Below, piece after piece: positions 17,131 through 26,920 of a stretch of 64,000 nucleotides of DNA. The notes under the pieces were generated by a model. It did not search any database. It was given only the letters and a program-made list of their open reading frames with translations, and was not told where the DNA came from. Position 1 is the first letter of the stretch. The number at the start of each line of letters is the position of its first letter. This stretch comes from Phaseolus vulgaris. Its lineage: Eukaryota > Streptophyta > Magnoliopsida > Fabales > Fabaceae. Location: assembly GCF_000499845.2 (NCBI RefSeq), contig NC_023749.2, positions 21,928,273 through 21,992,272 on the forward strand, written 5' to 3'. Made by a program: the position numbers and the translations under genes.

Positions 17131-19953
17131 ATGCACCCGAGAGATGAGAGCAAAACTGCATTCATGACAGAGACTTGCAGTTACTGTTATAAGGTGATGC
17201 CTTTTGGGCTGAAAAACGCGGGTGCCACCTACCAAAGGCTAATGGACAAGGTCCTAGCGCCCATGCTAGGGAGGAATGTATACGCCTACGTGGATGACAT
17301 GGTAGTGGCGTCGCAGGATAGGGCACAGCACATGGCGGACCTGGAGGAGTTGTTCGTCACTATATCCAAGTATCGCCTCAAACTAAACCCTGAGAAGTGT
17401 GTCTTCGGGGTAGAGGCCGGTAAGTTCTTGGGTTTCATGCTCACAGAGAGGGGGATAGAGGCGAACCCTGACAAATGCGCAGCAATCATCGCCATGCGAA
17501 GCCCGACGTCGGTAAAGGAAGTGCAGCAGCTGACAAGGCAGATGGCGGCGCTCTCAAGGTTTGTTTCCGCCGGGGGAGAGAAGGGGCATCCCTATTTCCA
17601 GTGCCTCAAGAGAAATAGTCGCTTCGCATGGACTGACGAGTGCGAAGCGGCTTTCATCAAGTTGAAAGAATACCTGGCGACGCCACCGGTCCTCTGCAAA
17701 CCGGTAACGGGCGTACCCCTCCGGTTGTTCTTTACGGTGACAGAGCGAGCTATCAGTTCTGTGCTGGTCCAAGAGCAGGACCAGAGTCAAAAGCCCATAT
17801 ATTTCGTAAGCAAGGCATTACAAGGCGCGGAGACGAGATACCAGGCGCTGGAGAAGGCAGCGTTGGCGGTAGTGTTTTCAGCCAGGAGGCTCCGTCATTA
17901 CTTCCACAGCTTTACGGTGGTAGTGATGACAAACCTCCCTATACAGAAGGTGCTGCAGAAGCCCGATGTGGCCGGAAGGATGGTGCGCTGGGCGGTGGAG
18001 CTGTCCGAATTCGACATCCAGTATGAGCCTAGAGGATCCATCAAAGGGCAAGTGTATGCAGATTTTATGGCAGAACTCTCGCCCGGAAGTGAACAAGAGG
18101 TGGAGGTGGGCTCACAGTGGTTGCTCTCTGTCGATGGCTCTTCCAACCAACAAGGGAGTGGTGCGGGAATAGTCTTGGAGGGACCCAATGGCGTACTGAT
18201 TGAGCAAGCTCTGCGCTTCGCCTTTAAGGCAAGTAATAATCAGGCGGAATACAAAGCTCTGATTGCAGGAATGCTCCTGGCCAAGGAGATGGGCGCGCAG
18301 AACCTCTTGGTGAAAAGCGATTCCCAGTTGATTACGGGGCAGGTGTCGGGTGAGTTCCAGGCGAAGGACCCACAGATGGCGGCGTATCTGAAATACGTCC
18401 AGCTATTGAAGGGAGCATTCAACGCTCTTGAGCTGATACATGTCCCAAGGGAGCAGAATGCCAGAGCCGACCTGCTTGCCAAGCTGGCCAGCTCAGGCAA
18501 GGGGGGTAGACAGAGGACAGTGATCCAAGAGACGCTCAAAGCTCCGCGTAAATTCATGGAAGATAACAGGGTGGATGTCCTCCAGATTTGTACAACAAGA
18601 GGAAGGCCAAGGAGTCATCGTTCTTTGACCCAAGATACGTTGAAGACGCCCCGCATCAGCACATACGCGGACATGCCCGAAGAAGGAAGGCAGATGCAGG
18701 TATGTGCCCTAGCCGAAGGAGACACCTGGATGACGCCGTACAGACAATACCTGGCGGATGGGGCTCTCCCAGTGGAGCCTGAAGAAGGTAAAAAGGTTAA
18801 GAGAAATGCCGCAAGGTACACTCTGGTGGACGGAGTGTTGTTCAGGCACGGGTTCACTCACCCTATCTTAACGTGCGTAAGTGGCGACCAGTGTACCATA
18901 ATAATGGCGGAGCTCCACGAAGGCGTTTGTGGGAGCCACGTGGGGGGAAGGTCATTAGCCTCTAAGGTGGTACGCGCAGGTTTTTATTGGCCAACAGTAA
19001 AGGAAGATTGCGTGCGACACGCCCAGCGTTGTAAGCAGTGTCAAAAACACGCCGACTGGCACAAGGCGCCGCCAGAAGAGCTGCGATCCATATACAGCCC
19101 GTGGCCTTTCCATACCTGGGGGATTGACATCCTAGGACCATTCCCACTGGCGATAAGGCAGATGAAGTACTTGATCGTTGCCATCGAGTACTTCACCAAG
19201 TGGATAGAGGCAGAGCCCGTGGCCCAGATCACTGCGCACAAGGTGCAACACTTTGTATGGAAGAACATTGTGTGCCGTTTTGGCGTACCTAGGTGGCTGA
19301 TATCCGATAATGGAACCCAGTTCGCTAGTCAGCAGCTGAGAAACCTGTGTGCTGAGGTAGGCATCAAGCAAGTGTTCGCATCAGTCGAACACCCCCAGAC
19401 TAACGGACAAGTAGAATCAGCAAACAGAGTCTTGCTGAGGGGGCTAAAGAGAAGGCTAGAGAAGGCCAAAGGGGCGTGGGCGGAGGAAGTACCAAGGATC
19501 GTATGGGCATACCACACCACGCCCCAATCCTCTACCATGGAGACGCCTTTCAGTTTGGTGTATGGGTCGGATGCGATGATCCCGGTAGAAATACACGAAA
19601 GCTCACCACGTTTTCAAAACTTTGTGGTTGAGGAATCCAACGAAGAAAGGCGGGTGAACCTGGATCTACTAGACGAAGCCAGGGAGGAAGCCAGAATAAA
19701 GGCCCAAGCAATAAAGAGAAGAGTAGAGCGACAATATAGCTCTAAGGTAAAGCAACGGCAGTTTCAGATTGGCGACCTAGTTATGAGGAAAGCTCATCCA
19801 TACGAGCTGGAGAATAAACTGTCTCCCAAGTTGACCGGACCCTTCAGAATTATTGAGGCTAAGGGAAATGGTTCGTACAACCTAGAGACCTTGGAGGGGG
19901 GTCCCATCCCGCGCAGTTGGAATGCAGCCAACTTGAAGTTCAATTTGAGTTGA
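17131..19953 (+). CDS. Tat type A RT, two RNase H domains and integrase, 940 aa
   Basis: It continues the RT after the amber codon. YVDD is at residues 53-56. The first RNase H/connection part is about 190-310. A second, archaeal-like RNase H follows with VDGSSNQ, NNQAEY, KSDS and NARADLL, as is known for Tat elements. The integrase has an HHCC finger (HEGVCGSH then CKQC) and a DD35E core with Asp at about 666 and 726 and Glu at 762. The C terminus ends with the conserved GPFRI...WNAANLKF. All catalytic residues are present. The only lesion is the amber codon upstream. Confidence 0.85.
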   Translation: MHPRDESKTAFMTETCSYCYKVMPFGLKNAGATYQRLMDKVLAPMLGRNVYAYVDDMVVASQDRAQHMADLEELFVTISKYRLKLNPEKCVFGVEAGKFLGFMLTERGIEANPDKCAAIIAMRSPTSVKEVQQLTRQMAALSRFVSAGGEKGHPYFQCLKRNSRFAWTDECEAAFIKLKEYLATPPVLCKPVTGVPLRLFFTVTERAISSVLVQEQDQSQKPIYFVSKALQGAETRYQALEKAALAVVFSARRLRHYFHSFTVVVMTNLPIQKVLQKPDVAGRMVRWAVELSEFDIQYEPRGSIKGQVYADFMAELSPGSEQEVEVGSQWLLSVDGSSNQQGSGAGIVLEGPNGVLIEQALRFAFKASNNQAEYKALIAGMLLAKEMGAQNLLVKSDSQLITGQVSGEFQAKDPQMAAYLKYVQLLKGAFNALELIHVPREQNARADLLAKLASSGKGGRQRTVIQETLKAPRKFMEDNRVDVLQICTTRGRPRSHRSLTQDTLKTPRISTYADMPEEGRQMQVCALAEGDTWMTPYRQYLADGALPVEPEEGKKVKRNAARYTLVDGVLFRHGFTHPILTCVSGDQCTIIMAELHEGVCGSHVGGRSLASKVVRAGFYWPTVKEDCVRHAQRCKQCQKHADWHKAPPEELRSIYSPWPFHTWGIDILGPFPLAIRQMKYLIVAIEYFTKWIEAEPVAQITAHKVQHFVWKNIVCRFGVPRWLISDNGTQFASQQLRNLCAEVGIKQVFASVEHPQTNGQVESANRVLLRGLKRRLEKAKGAWAEEVPRIVWAYHTTPQSSTMETPFSLVYGSDAMIPVEIHESSPRFQNFVVEESNEERRVNLDLLDEAREEARIKAQAIKRRVERQYSSKVKQRQFQIGDLVMRKAHPYELENKLSPKLTGPFRIIEAKGNGSYNLETLEGGPIPRSWNAANLKFNLS

Positions 19954-19980
19954 TTTATGTAAGCAATGTAACAGTCTTGT

Positions 19981-20040
19981 TAAAGGGGACGCTCTTTTTC
20001 CCTTTCCGGGGTTTTTTAATGAGGTCACCCAAATAAAAGA
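19981..20040 (+). other. Conserved post-pol block, type A
   Basis: About 30 bp after the pol stop: AAAGGGGACGCTC, a T-run, CCCTTTCCGGGG, a second T-run, then AATGAGGTCACCC and AAATAAAAG. The same order appears after pol in B, E6 and J. It could be a 3'-end or poly(A) signal for sense transcripts. Confidence 0.55.
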
Positions 20041-20102
20041 AAAAACAAGTTCGAGAAAAACCTTGCCTTGGTTTTTAGTCCTTATCTTTTTCCCGTTCGA
20101 AG

Positions 20103-20255
20103 CGGCGACAGGCGTCGCCAAGAAGAGGCATCGCCAGGGCAAGATGTCGCCTAGGCGAAGGCGTCGCCCAGTCAAAATGTCGCCAAGAAAGAAGGCGTCG
20201 CCAAGGAAAGGCATCACCAAGGTAGAAGGCGCCGCCCAAGCGCAGGCACCGCCAA
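20103..20255. repeat. GGCGTCGCC-word cluster in the spacer
   Basis: Around ten degenerate copies of the near-palindrome GGCGTCGCC with AAGG spacers. Similar clusters are in the U3 of LTR-A and LTR-C. Confidence 0.6.
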
Positions 20256-20436
20256 TAAACATAACGAAGGGAAAAATGCACAGTATATGAAGTGGGTGCA
20301 GAAGTATAACGACGTTACAGAAACCAAGCATGGTACAGTAGAGTTAAGTTTACAAGTAGTGTTCGAGATGAATGTGAGTAAGGCGAATGGGGCAAACATT
20401 ATTACAGGCCCTGTGCTCATACAAAAAACATAAACT

Positions 20437-20905
20437 TCAGTGGCAGCCGGAGTCAGCACGGGAGGAAGACGAAGCCCCGCTCTCAGTCCGCAGAGCCCGG
20501 GTAAGTCGTGACCTCCGCTCCTGGTTTATCGTCGAACCTGCACCAAGGGAGATGAACGTGTTAGAGACACCATGAAGTAAAACATACACAGTTTCAGAAA
20601 GCGTCAAAGGCAGAAGTTTCTAGGGCAGTGACTCATACATATATACTTCTCTAGAGTTCCGGCGTTGAACTCCAAGCTGATCAAGGTGGCGGAGTCAAAA
20701 CCTCCCGCCTCAGCAAGGATCCGGCAAACCACATGGTCATTCGGGGCCAGCTTCTTGAAGGGTTTGGATTTGAGGGCCCTCGTCTCCCTCACCCAGTACA
20801 GTGGAAAACCATCTAGGGCGGAGGGAACGAGATCAGAGCAACAAATCTTGAAGAACCTACCCTTCCACCTAGTGAAGGAGTTTTGGAAAGAGGTTCAGGA
20901 AATGT
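20437..20905 (-). pseudogene. Antisense extra ORF, type C, copy 2 (fragment)
   Basis: The minus-strand frame from about 20905 to 20630 matches the C-terminal half of the exon at 80-845 (WKGRFFKIC, LDGFPLYWVRETRALK). The front half is deleted. The donor region reads ATATGTATGAG, less good than in copy 1. A plausible short second exon begins at 20537 after the acceptor TTGGTGCAG and ends at a TGA at 20437-20439, about 33 codons rich in Arg and Ser. If right, type C has a short C terminus without the coiled coil seen in type A. Confidence 0.5.
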
Positions 20906-21002
20906 CAGGACCAAGTAGAGTAGGGGAACGTCCCATCAGCCATACGAGAAACACCACGTGGATGGCACGGGCGAGACCTGGAGCTTTTCACCACCCGTGG
21001 GC

Positions 21003-21660
21003 GTCGACCTGAGTCAAATTCAATGTCTAGGTAAAGTCAACGGCTTAACCGCACCGGGCGTCGCCTGCATGAGACGCGCAAGGCGTCGCCAATGGAGGGC
21101 ACAGGAGGCGTCGCCTGCGTGAGATGTTGCGGGCGTCGCCAGTACAAGTATCAGCAGTATCGCCTCCCCGATACCCACAGGTAGGAAAAACTGTGGAGGG
21201 AGATGAATCGAAAGGGCCAAAACTAGTCACTAGCGGCGTCGCTTCCCCGATACCCACAGGTAGGAAAGACTGTGGAGGGAGACGAGATCGCCAAATGCTG
21301 AGTGAACCACTGGCAGGGGTCGTTCCCCGACACCCATGGGAAGGAAAGGCCATGGAGGGAATGACCCCCCGGAGGGCTTTGAGCTTTCCCAGTGCTGGCG
21401 TTTCTAGACACCCTGAGGACGATACGGTGCTGCTGTAGCAGGCCTCTCCTTAGGCGTGGGCGCCGGGTACCAGGGATCAAAGGATAGGTCGCTTCGGTTT
21501 TTGAGACACCCCATGGACGATACGGCTCCGTTAGGCAAGCCTCTCCATGGGTGTGGGCGTCGACGCGTGACCTTGCCCCAAGTATTTAAGGCCCGGAGGA
21601 GGTTTTAACTTTTGCGTTGGACAATGGTGAACCCACCGACGCCTTCACGAGGCAGAGGCC
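21003..21660 (+). repeat. LTR-C, copy 2 (truncated)
   Basis: It aligns with 1330-1900. GGCGTCGCC-like words are at 21054-21145, three hairpins at 21164-21361, and a TATA-like GTATTTAAGG near 21578. The TGTACC start and the U5 end are missing. Confidence 0.6.
21164..21361. other. Three U3 hairpins in LTR-C copy 2
   Basis: Inner arms: CCACAG/CTGTGG (21175-21180, 21191-21196), the same pair at 21254-21259 and 21270-21275, and CCATGG/CCATGG (21334-21339, 21350-21355). Outer arms: CTCCC/GGGAG, TTCCC/GGGAG (one wobble) and TTCCC/GGGAA. The loop is GTAGGAAAGA or a variant. Confidence 0.75.
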
Positions 21661-21949
21661 TCATAGATACGAAGGCAGAACGGTTTTCGAGAAGCACGAT
21701 AGGAGCAAGGCACTCGGTATATGGGATCGCCCAACACAGCGAAAGAAAGGGGTAGAGTACAGGCAAAATAGTCGAAGCACATGAAGGCGAGAAAATGAGG
21801 GTAAAATCATACAGGCGGAATTCGATAACTCAAAGGTATCAAAATTGTCGTGCAAAACCCACAGTTGTGACGAAAGTGCAAATAGTTCAAAGAATTACAA
21901 GTTTATCAAAGGGGGGCAAAAACAAGACAAAGCGCAAAGGAGTAAGGTT
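21661..21949. other. A-rich join between LTR-C and antisense ORF A, no gene
   Basis: It resembles 1901-2110, including the phrase ATAGTTCAAAGAATTACAAG. It is interrupted on its right by N3 and continues at 39057. Confidence 0.5.
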
Positions 21950-22647
21950 TGATGGCATTTCATGAAGGTCTTCTTGAATCATGTAAGAAAAAGTGGTGCG
22001 GAAGCAATGAAGGTGTGTGAGCAAGATCCTCCTAAGAGTGGTGATGATCTTGTAGGTACATGATGTGTATGAAGCTAGGGAGGTTCGGCCAACCCAAGGA
22101 GAGGTGCAGGAGATGAAGTTTAGAGCCTAGAATTCTAGGGAGAAGCAAAGCTTGGCACAAAATGGCAGCATAACTTTACTCACAATAAACTTGAAAATAC
22201 AAGGTGTAGGCGCCTCCTTTTATAGGCTAAGGAGGACCATAATGCAACCCTAATACTAGCCAAATGAAATGTAAATGTGAAGCAGATGGGTGCACATGGC
22301 ACATGGGTGCACAAATGAGCACATGGGGAGGGGTGTGTCTAGTTTTTATGCTCACCCCCTCCATGGGCTTTCTAGACCGGCCTTGGTAAATTTAGAGGTT
22401 TTTTTAGAAACTCTAAGTTTACCTAGGTTGGTGTTTTAGGTGCCAAAATTAATTCTAAGAAAATTACAAATAAAGTTCCTATGCTAATTTTGACAAGAAA
22501 TTAAAGTCTACTCTACACTAGAGTTTATGGCATTTGAACATGTAAAAGAACGTCTTCTTCGATCCTCTTGGCCATAACTCTATGGTTGGCCCAAATCTAC
22601 CCTTTGGTGGGCTTGCATGTGGGCTTGTGCTTGGGCCTCTTCCATCA
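21950..22647 (-). repeat. N3 3' LTR
   Basis: 698 bp. The adjoining inner sequence on the minus strand is the polypurine tract (complement of TCCCCTCCCTC). Confidence 0.85.
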
Positions 22648-22813
22648 TCCCCTCCCTCTTGAAAAGGATTTGTCCTCAAATCCATTGCTTCTTCTTCTTC
22701 ATGGCTAGGGAAATGGATGTGGCTGGATGGTGTCCATCATCTCCTTCTCCTTGAGAAGATCTATCCTCAGATCTAGAGATTTGATCTCGGATAGCAGCCT
22801 CTTGCTTCTTCAA

Positions 22814-23493
22814 TTATGCTTGCCCTCCCGGATCAAACGTCCACCTAGGGGAATTATCAAATAAAGCAAATGAGTTAGTTGAAGCAGTTATATACAAATC
22901 AATTTTATGAAGTTGCCATTTTTGTTTTTCTTTTGTTTTTGGCAACTTTTTACAATATTTCTCTTTTGATGGTTGCATGTGTTCTCTAATCCTCTCATGC
23001 TTTGTAAAATTTTCAATAGTGGTTACTTGTTCCTTAGGCATAATTCCTTTAGGAAGTGGTAACAACGCAAAAAGAGAAAGAGGACTATGTTCACATACAA
23101 CTTCAAATGTAGAAATATTAGTAGTCTTGTGGACTACTCTATTGTATGCATGCTCAATAGAAAAAGGATACTCATCCCAAGAATTGTGGTTGTCTTTCAT
23201 GATTTCTCTAGGCATAGTAACAAGAGCTATGTTTTCAATTTTATTTTGACCATTCTTTTGAGGATGATAAGAGTTTGAAAAGGACAACTTAGTTGCAAGT
23301 TTTTCCAAGAGAATCCTCAAATGATGGTTTTCAAATTTTGGAGCTCTATCCAACACTAAGTTTGAAGAGAAATCATGAAGACTTGTCACTTCTTTAAGGA
23401 AGAGTTTCTCCATGTCCATGAAAATGGAATCAAAACCTTTTGTTGTCCTAGGAAGATCTAATATGAAATTTAGGATTATGTCTTCCCAAGGAT
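22814..23493 (-). pseudogene. N3 gag-integrase ORF, C-terminal part
   Basis: It continues the ORF cut by element B. It starts at PWED (23488) and keeps more integrase than N1: LPRTTKGFDSIFM, LDRAPKF (here the second catalytic Asp is kept), SYHPQ, EHAYNRVVHKTT and LPLP. It ends RWTFDPGGQA then stop. Upstream residues in the same open frame come from the LTR of B and are not part of the gene. Confidence 0.75.
23489..23493. repeat. Target-site duplication of B, left copy
   Basis: AGGAT, repeated at 35450-35454. The intact site in N1 (near 7180) reads CCCAAGGATCATTTGC. Confidence 0.95.
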
Positions 23494-24311
23494 TGTACCG
23501 CCCTGGTAGTCGGAAGTGATGACGTGGCATCCAGCTACAGTATAGGCGTGTTGACAAGGCGCCAGGTTGGCAGAGGGGAAGGAAGTCGGGGGGCTCGTGA
23601 AGTCGCCAGTTATTAAGTTGGCGTGTTCCGATCTCCAGCATACCAGAACCGGCGATCACCGGGTTAAAGATGAAGTCGCCAGATGTAAACTCAGGCGACC
23701 AAATGATTGGAGATCGCCAGAGCAAGCACATCGCCAGAGATGAAGGTGGTGCAGATTATGAAGGCGGCCGGCGAGATCACAGGGAAGGTGTACGAAGGCA
23801 CCCTAACTCGCCAGTTCCAGTAGAGATCGCACTCCCAAGTTAGCTATGCACTGGGTAGTACCATACATAAGTAACTTAGCCAAAAAGAAAGTCAGAAGCA
23901 GCGCCCAAGTCAAGGAGGCTCCAGATGATGGCACGTGTACGACTGGATGCGAGCCACGTGTCCAAGTCTGTAACTGCCAGGAGAGAGAAAGTAACCAGGT
24001 ATTTAAGGGTTCCCCAACGAACTTTTGAGGTACGCACGTTCAGATTATACTCTTTACGCTTGTGAGTTCTTGAGCATACTGGGAGAGAGAACATTGCACG
24101 GTTCCTTGAGAGTTCTTGAGTGTTATTGCTCTTAGTATTTGGTGGTTCAGTCACTGACTTGGGCGTTGGAGTGCGATCGGCCGCAGCGGCGCCGCTCTGT
24201 TCTTTTGCAGGTTCTTGAAGTGGATCGCGACGAAGGACGGAGGTAGAAGTGGTGCACATGTCGATCCATTGACGAGACAAGTTCCAAGGTTCAGGTCAAC
24301 AGGCAGGATCA
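23494..24311 (+). repeat. B 5' LTR
   Basis: 818 bp, TGTACCGCCCTGG...GGCAGGATCA. Two CACGTG boxes (23932-23937, 23955-23960) lie before the TATA-like GTATTTAAGG (24000-24009). The Tat U5 phrase GACTTGGGCGTTGGAGTGC is near 24155. Confidence 0.95.
23932..24009 (+). promoter_or_regulatory. B LTR promoter: paired G-boxes and TATA
   Basis: CACGTG at 23932 and 23955, TATA-like TATTTAAG from 24001. The same arrangement is kept in the 3' LTR and in the E6 LTR, where the TATA is GTATATAAG. G-boxes bind plant bZIP/bHLH factors; the effect here is inferred. Confidence 0.6.
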
Positions 24312-24314
24312 TCA

Positions 24315-24332
24315 GGCACCCACCGTGGGGCC
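24315..24332 (+). other. B primer binding site
   Basis: GGCACCCACCGTGGGGCC, three bases after the LTR end. D, E6 and I have GGCGCCCACCGTGGGGCC, so B carries one change. I cannot name the tRNA with confidence. Confidence 0.7.
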
Positions 24333-24674
24333 GTGTAAAACCTGTTCCCATCCACAGCGTGAGTTCTTGGAGGTTTTCATAGTTTTCTGCGTGGTTGTGT
24401 GCTGGTGCAACCACTGTTCACTTTTCGTTTGAGATTTGTTCGGTGATTTCGCGTTTTCCACCGTTCGTTCGGGTTTTTGTTCGGTGAAGTGAGGTTTTCT
24501 GCTGTTTACGTGAGATTTGTTCGGTGAAGTTTGAGTTCTTTGGCTCGTTGTGTTATCCGTAGGAGAAGCGGTGGTTTCTGGTGGAGTTGCAGGTTTCTTT
24601 GAAGGATTCGCGGTGTTTTTGAGTTTTGCGAGGTTCTGACCGATTGATCGCTGAATCAATCGTAGCCGAAGTAA

Positions 24675-25742
24675 GTGTTGTTCGCTGCATTCTGTGATTC
24701 GCCAAGTTTCATGAGAAAAATGAGAAGCAATCGTTCAAGTCCGGTTGCGCCCGTCGCTGCTGAAGGCGCCGCCGCCATGACCATGGCGCAGATGGCAGAG
24801 ATGATGCGTTCGTTGCAGGCAACTGTGGAAGCCTCGCGCATAGAACAGGCGAGAATGCATGAGGACCTGGTCGCCTCTCGCGCCAGGAATGATGAGCTTA
24901 GCAAGGTGACTGAGGAGCTGCGTCAAGCTCTTCAGGAGCAGCAAGGGCGTCCTGTAGCTGAAGAGGTCGCGCCGTCGACGCCGCCTCGTGTGTTCCCTAT
25001 GCCTTTCGTTCAGGCGATTACTGACACGCCTATTCCTACGAGTGTGGTACCTGTTAAGGCCGTTTTTACCGGCGTGGAGGATCCAGAGGCTCATCTCACC
25101 ACGTTCCATACGCAGATGATGCTGTCAGGGGGATCAGACGCTGTGTATTGCAAGATGTTCGTGAGCACGCTCCAGGGAACGGCACTGGATTGGTTTGTGA
25201 GCCTGTCTAACGGTCACATTACCAATTTCCAACAGTTCTCGAAGATCTTCGTCGAGCAGTACATCGTGAATAAGGCACCGCCCAGGGTGTCTTACGACCT
25301 GTTTGATATAAGGAAGTACCAGGGAGAGTCCCTCAGGGACTACTTGAATCGCTTTGGGGCGCAGATGGTCAGATCGCCGGCTAAAGATGAGGAAATGCTG
25401 GTATATGCATTTAAGAAGGGTGTGCTGCCAGGACCATTCTGCGAGGCGCTGATCAGGGCTCACCCCGCCACGTTTGCTGAGGTTAGGCGACTTGCGGTGG
25501 CCCACATCGCCGATGAGAGTGAAGTCGCCGAGAAGAGAGGAAGCGTGGCTCCCGCCAGGCCACGCGCCCAGACCAGAATCCAGCCACAGAGGGTGCTGGA
25601 GATAGCGGAAGGGATCAGAGGACTCGCCATCCTTATGATCCAAGGAAGAACAAGGGCAGAAGCCAAGGGCGCCAGCAACCAGCACGCCGGGAATACAATC
25701 GCCCGCCTAAGCACAAGTTTGTCATGGGATTGGCGGACCTGA
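24675..25742 (+). CDS. B gag (frameshifted near the C end)
   Basis: 355 aa. The likely start is the Met at 24711 (MRKMRSNRSS), since E6 has the same start at 51780; the Met at 24675 is upstream and in frame. A helical N terminus is followed by the gag domain (DPEAHLTTFHTQMM, WFVSLSNGHI, SYDLFDIRKYQGESLRDYLNRFGAQ, YAFKKGVLPGPF). An indel near 25605 (compare 52630) sends the last 45 residues out of frame, so the zinc knuckle is read from the next ORF. Confidence 0.8.
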   Translation: MLFAAFCDSPSFMRKMRSNRSSPVAPVAAEGAAAMTMAQMAEMMRSLQATVEASRIEQARMHEDLVASRARNDELSKVTEELRQALQEQQGRPVAEEVAPSTPPRVFPMPFVQAITDTPIPTSVVPVKAVFTGVEDPEAHLTTFHTQMMLSGGSDAVYCKMFVSTLQGTALDWFVSLSNGHITNFQQFSKIFVEQYIVNKAPPRVSYDLFDIRKYQGESLRDYLNRFGAQMVRSPAKDEEMLVYAFKKGVLPGPFCEALIRAHPATFAEVRRLAVAHIADESEVAEKRGSVAPARPRAQTRIQPQRVLEIAEGIRGLAILMIQGRTRAEAKGASNQHAGNTIARLSTSLSWDWRT

Positions 25743-26905
25743 TCGCCATTCCCAATATATCTGCTAGGTTGAAAGCGCCAGAGAAGGTGGGCGACAAGGT
25801 GCTGGGACCAAAGCCAGATGCCTGGTGTGAGTTTCACCAAGGCTTTGGCCACACCGTGGATTCGTGTTTAGCTTTAGGATACCAGCTCGACGATCTGGTA
25901 AAGAGCGGGTTCCTAAATGACTATTTGCTGGATAGAAGGACGGGGGGCGCGTCGAGCTCCCAACCAGCAGGTGCTGAGGCTCAGCAGCACGAGATGCCTA
26001 CGCACGGAGAGATCCACACCATTGCAGGGGGTTTCTCAAAAGGTGGATGCACCGCATCACAGAGGAAGAGGTACGCGAGGTCTGTGATGACGGTGGATAT
26101 GTTTGAAGACCACTCGCCGGAAGTGGATATTACATTCACCAAGCAAGATCTCAGGGATGTTGTGCCTCATGACAACGATCCCATAGTAATTTCGTTGATA
26201 ACAGCAGGAAGAAAGGTCCACAGGGTACTGGTGGACCAAGGAAGCTCGGCAGACGTGATGTTCTGGCCGACTTTCACGCAGTTGGAGCTGCCCCTTGACC
26301 AGCTGAGGCCCTATGGAGGGTGTTTGTATGGTTTCGCTGGTGACCAGGTGGAGGTCAGGGGGTACATAGAGTTAAGGACTACGTTTACAGATGAGGAGGG
26401 TTCGAGAACGGAGAAAATCAAATACCTTGTTGTAAACGCTCCTTCAGCCTACAACATCCTGTTGGGAAGGCCCACGCTCAATCGGATAGGCGCTATACCG
26501 TCGACTCGGCACGTGAAGGTGAAGTTGCCGTCTATGGAGGGGGTGGTGATCACCATCAAATCCGATCAGAAAGAAGCAAAGAAGTGCTATGAGAACAGCC
26601 TGAAAAACAAAAGATCGGTGAGTTACGTAACGACCACCCCGCCTCCCGGTGTGAAGCCCAGATCGACAGTGATAGAAGAGACCGCCGGAAGAGACGTGGA
26701 GATGGTGGATGCTGATCTGGGGGAGGGGAACGCTGGTCTGGAGGAAGAAGAGGCAAGGAATCGCCCTGAGGAAGCGAGAGAGCTAGGAATCGCCAGGGCG
26801 GTGATCGCCAGAGAGACCAGACCCAAACCCGTCGAGCAGTGGCTCGAGAGAGAGATCGGGGGAAAAATCTTCAAGCTGGGAAGATCCCTGGAGGTTGAGC
26901 TCTAG
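25724..26905 (+). CDS. B nucleocapsid end, protease and linker
   Basis: 393 aa. CHHC zinc knuckle at residues 35, 38, 43 and 48. Protease loop DQGSSAD with the catalytic Asp at 171; LLGRPTLN closes the domain. An acidic Glu-rich linker follows. It ends at TAG (26903), where E6 has CAG. The true frame extends upstream to the gag break. Confidence 0.8.
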   Translation: MGLADLIAIPNISARLKAPEKVGDKVLGPKPDAWCEFHQGFGHTVDSCLALGYQLDDLVKSGFLNDYLLDRRTGGASSSQPAGAEAQQHEMPTHGEIHTIAGGFSKGGCTASQRKRYARSVMTVDMFEDHSPEVDITFTKQDLRDVVPHDNDPIVISLITAGRKVHRVLVDQGSSADVMFWPTFTQLELPLDQLRPYGGCLYGFAGDQVEVRGYIELRTTFTDEEGSRTEKIKYLVVNAPSAYNILLGRPTLNRIGAIPSTRHVKVKLPSMEGVVITIKSDQKEAKKCYENSLKNKRSVSYVTTTPPPGVKPRSTVIEETAGRDVEMVDADLGEGNAGLEEEEARNRPEEARELGIARAVIARETRPKPVEQWLEREIGGKIFKLGRSLEVEL

Positions 26906-26920
26906 GACCAGATCGCCAAG

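Noticed and set aside
23494..23731. Start of the long minus ORF 22814-23731 inside the LTR of B
   Set aside because: Chance read-through; the real N3 coding part begins at the insertion point 23493.
24315..24332. Naming the priming tRNA of the Tat elements
   Set aside because: The site does not match a plant tRNA end that I can recall with certainty.
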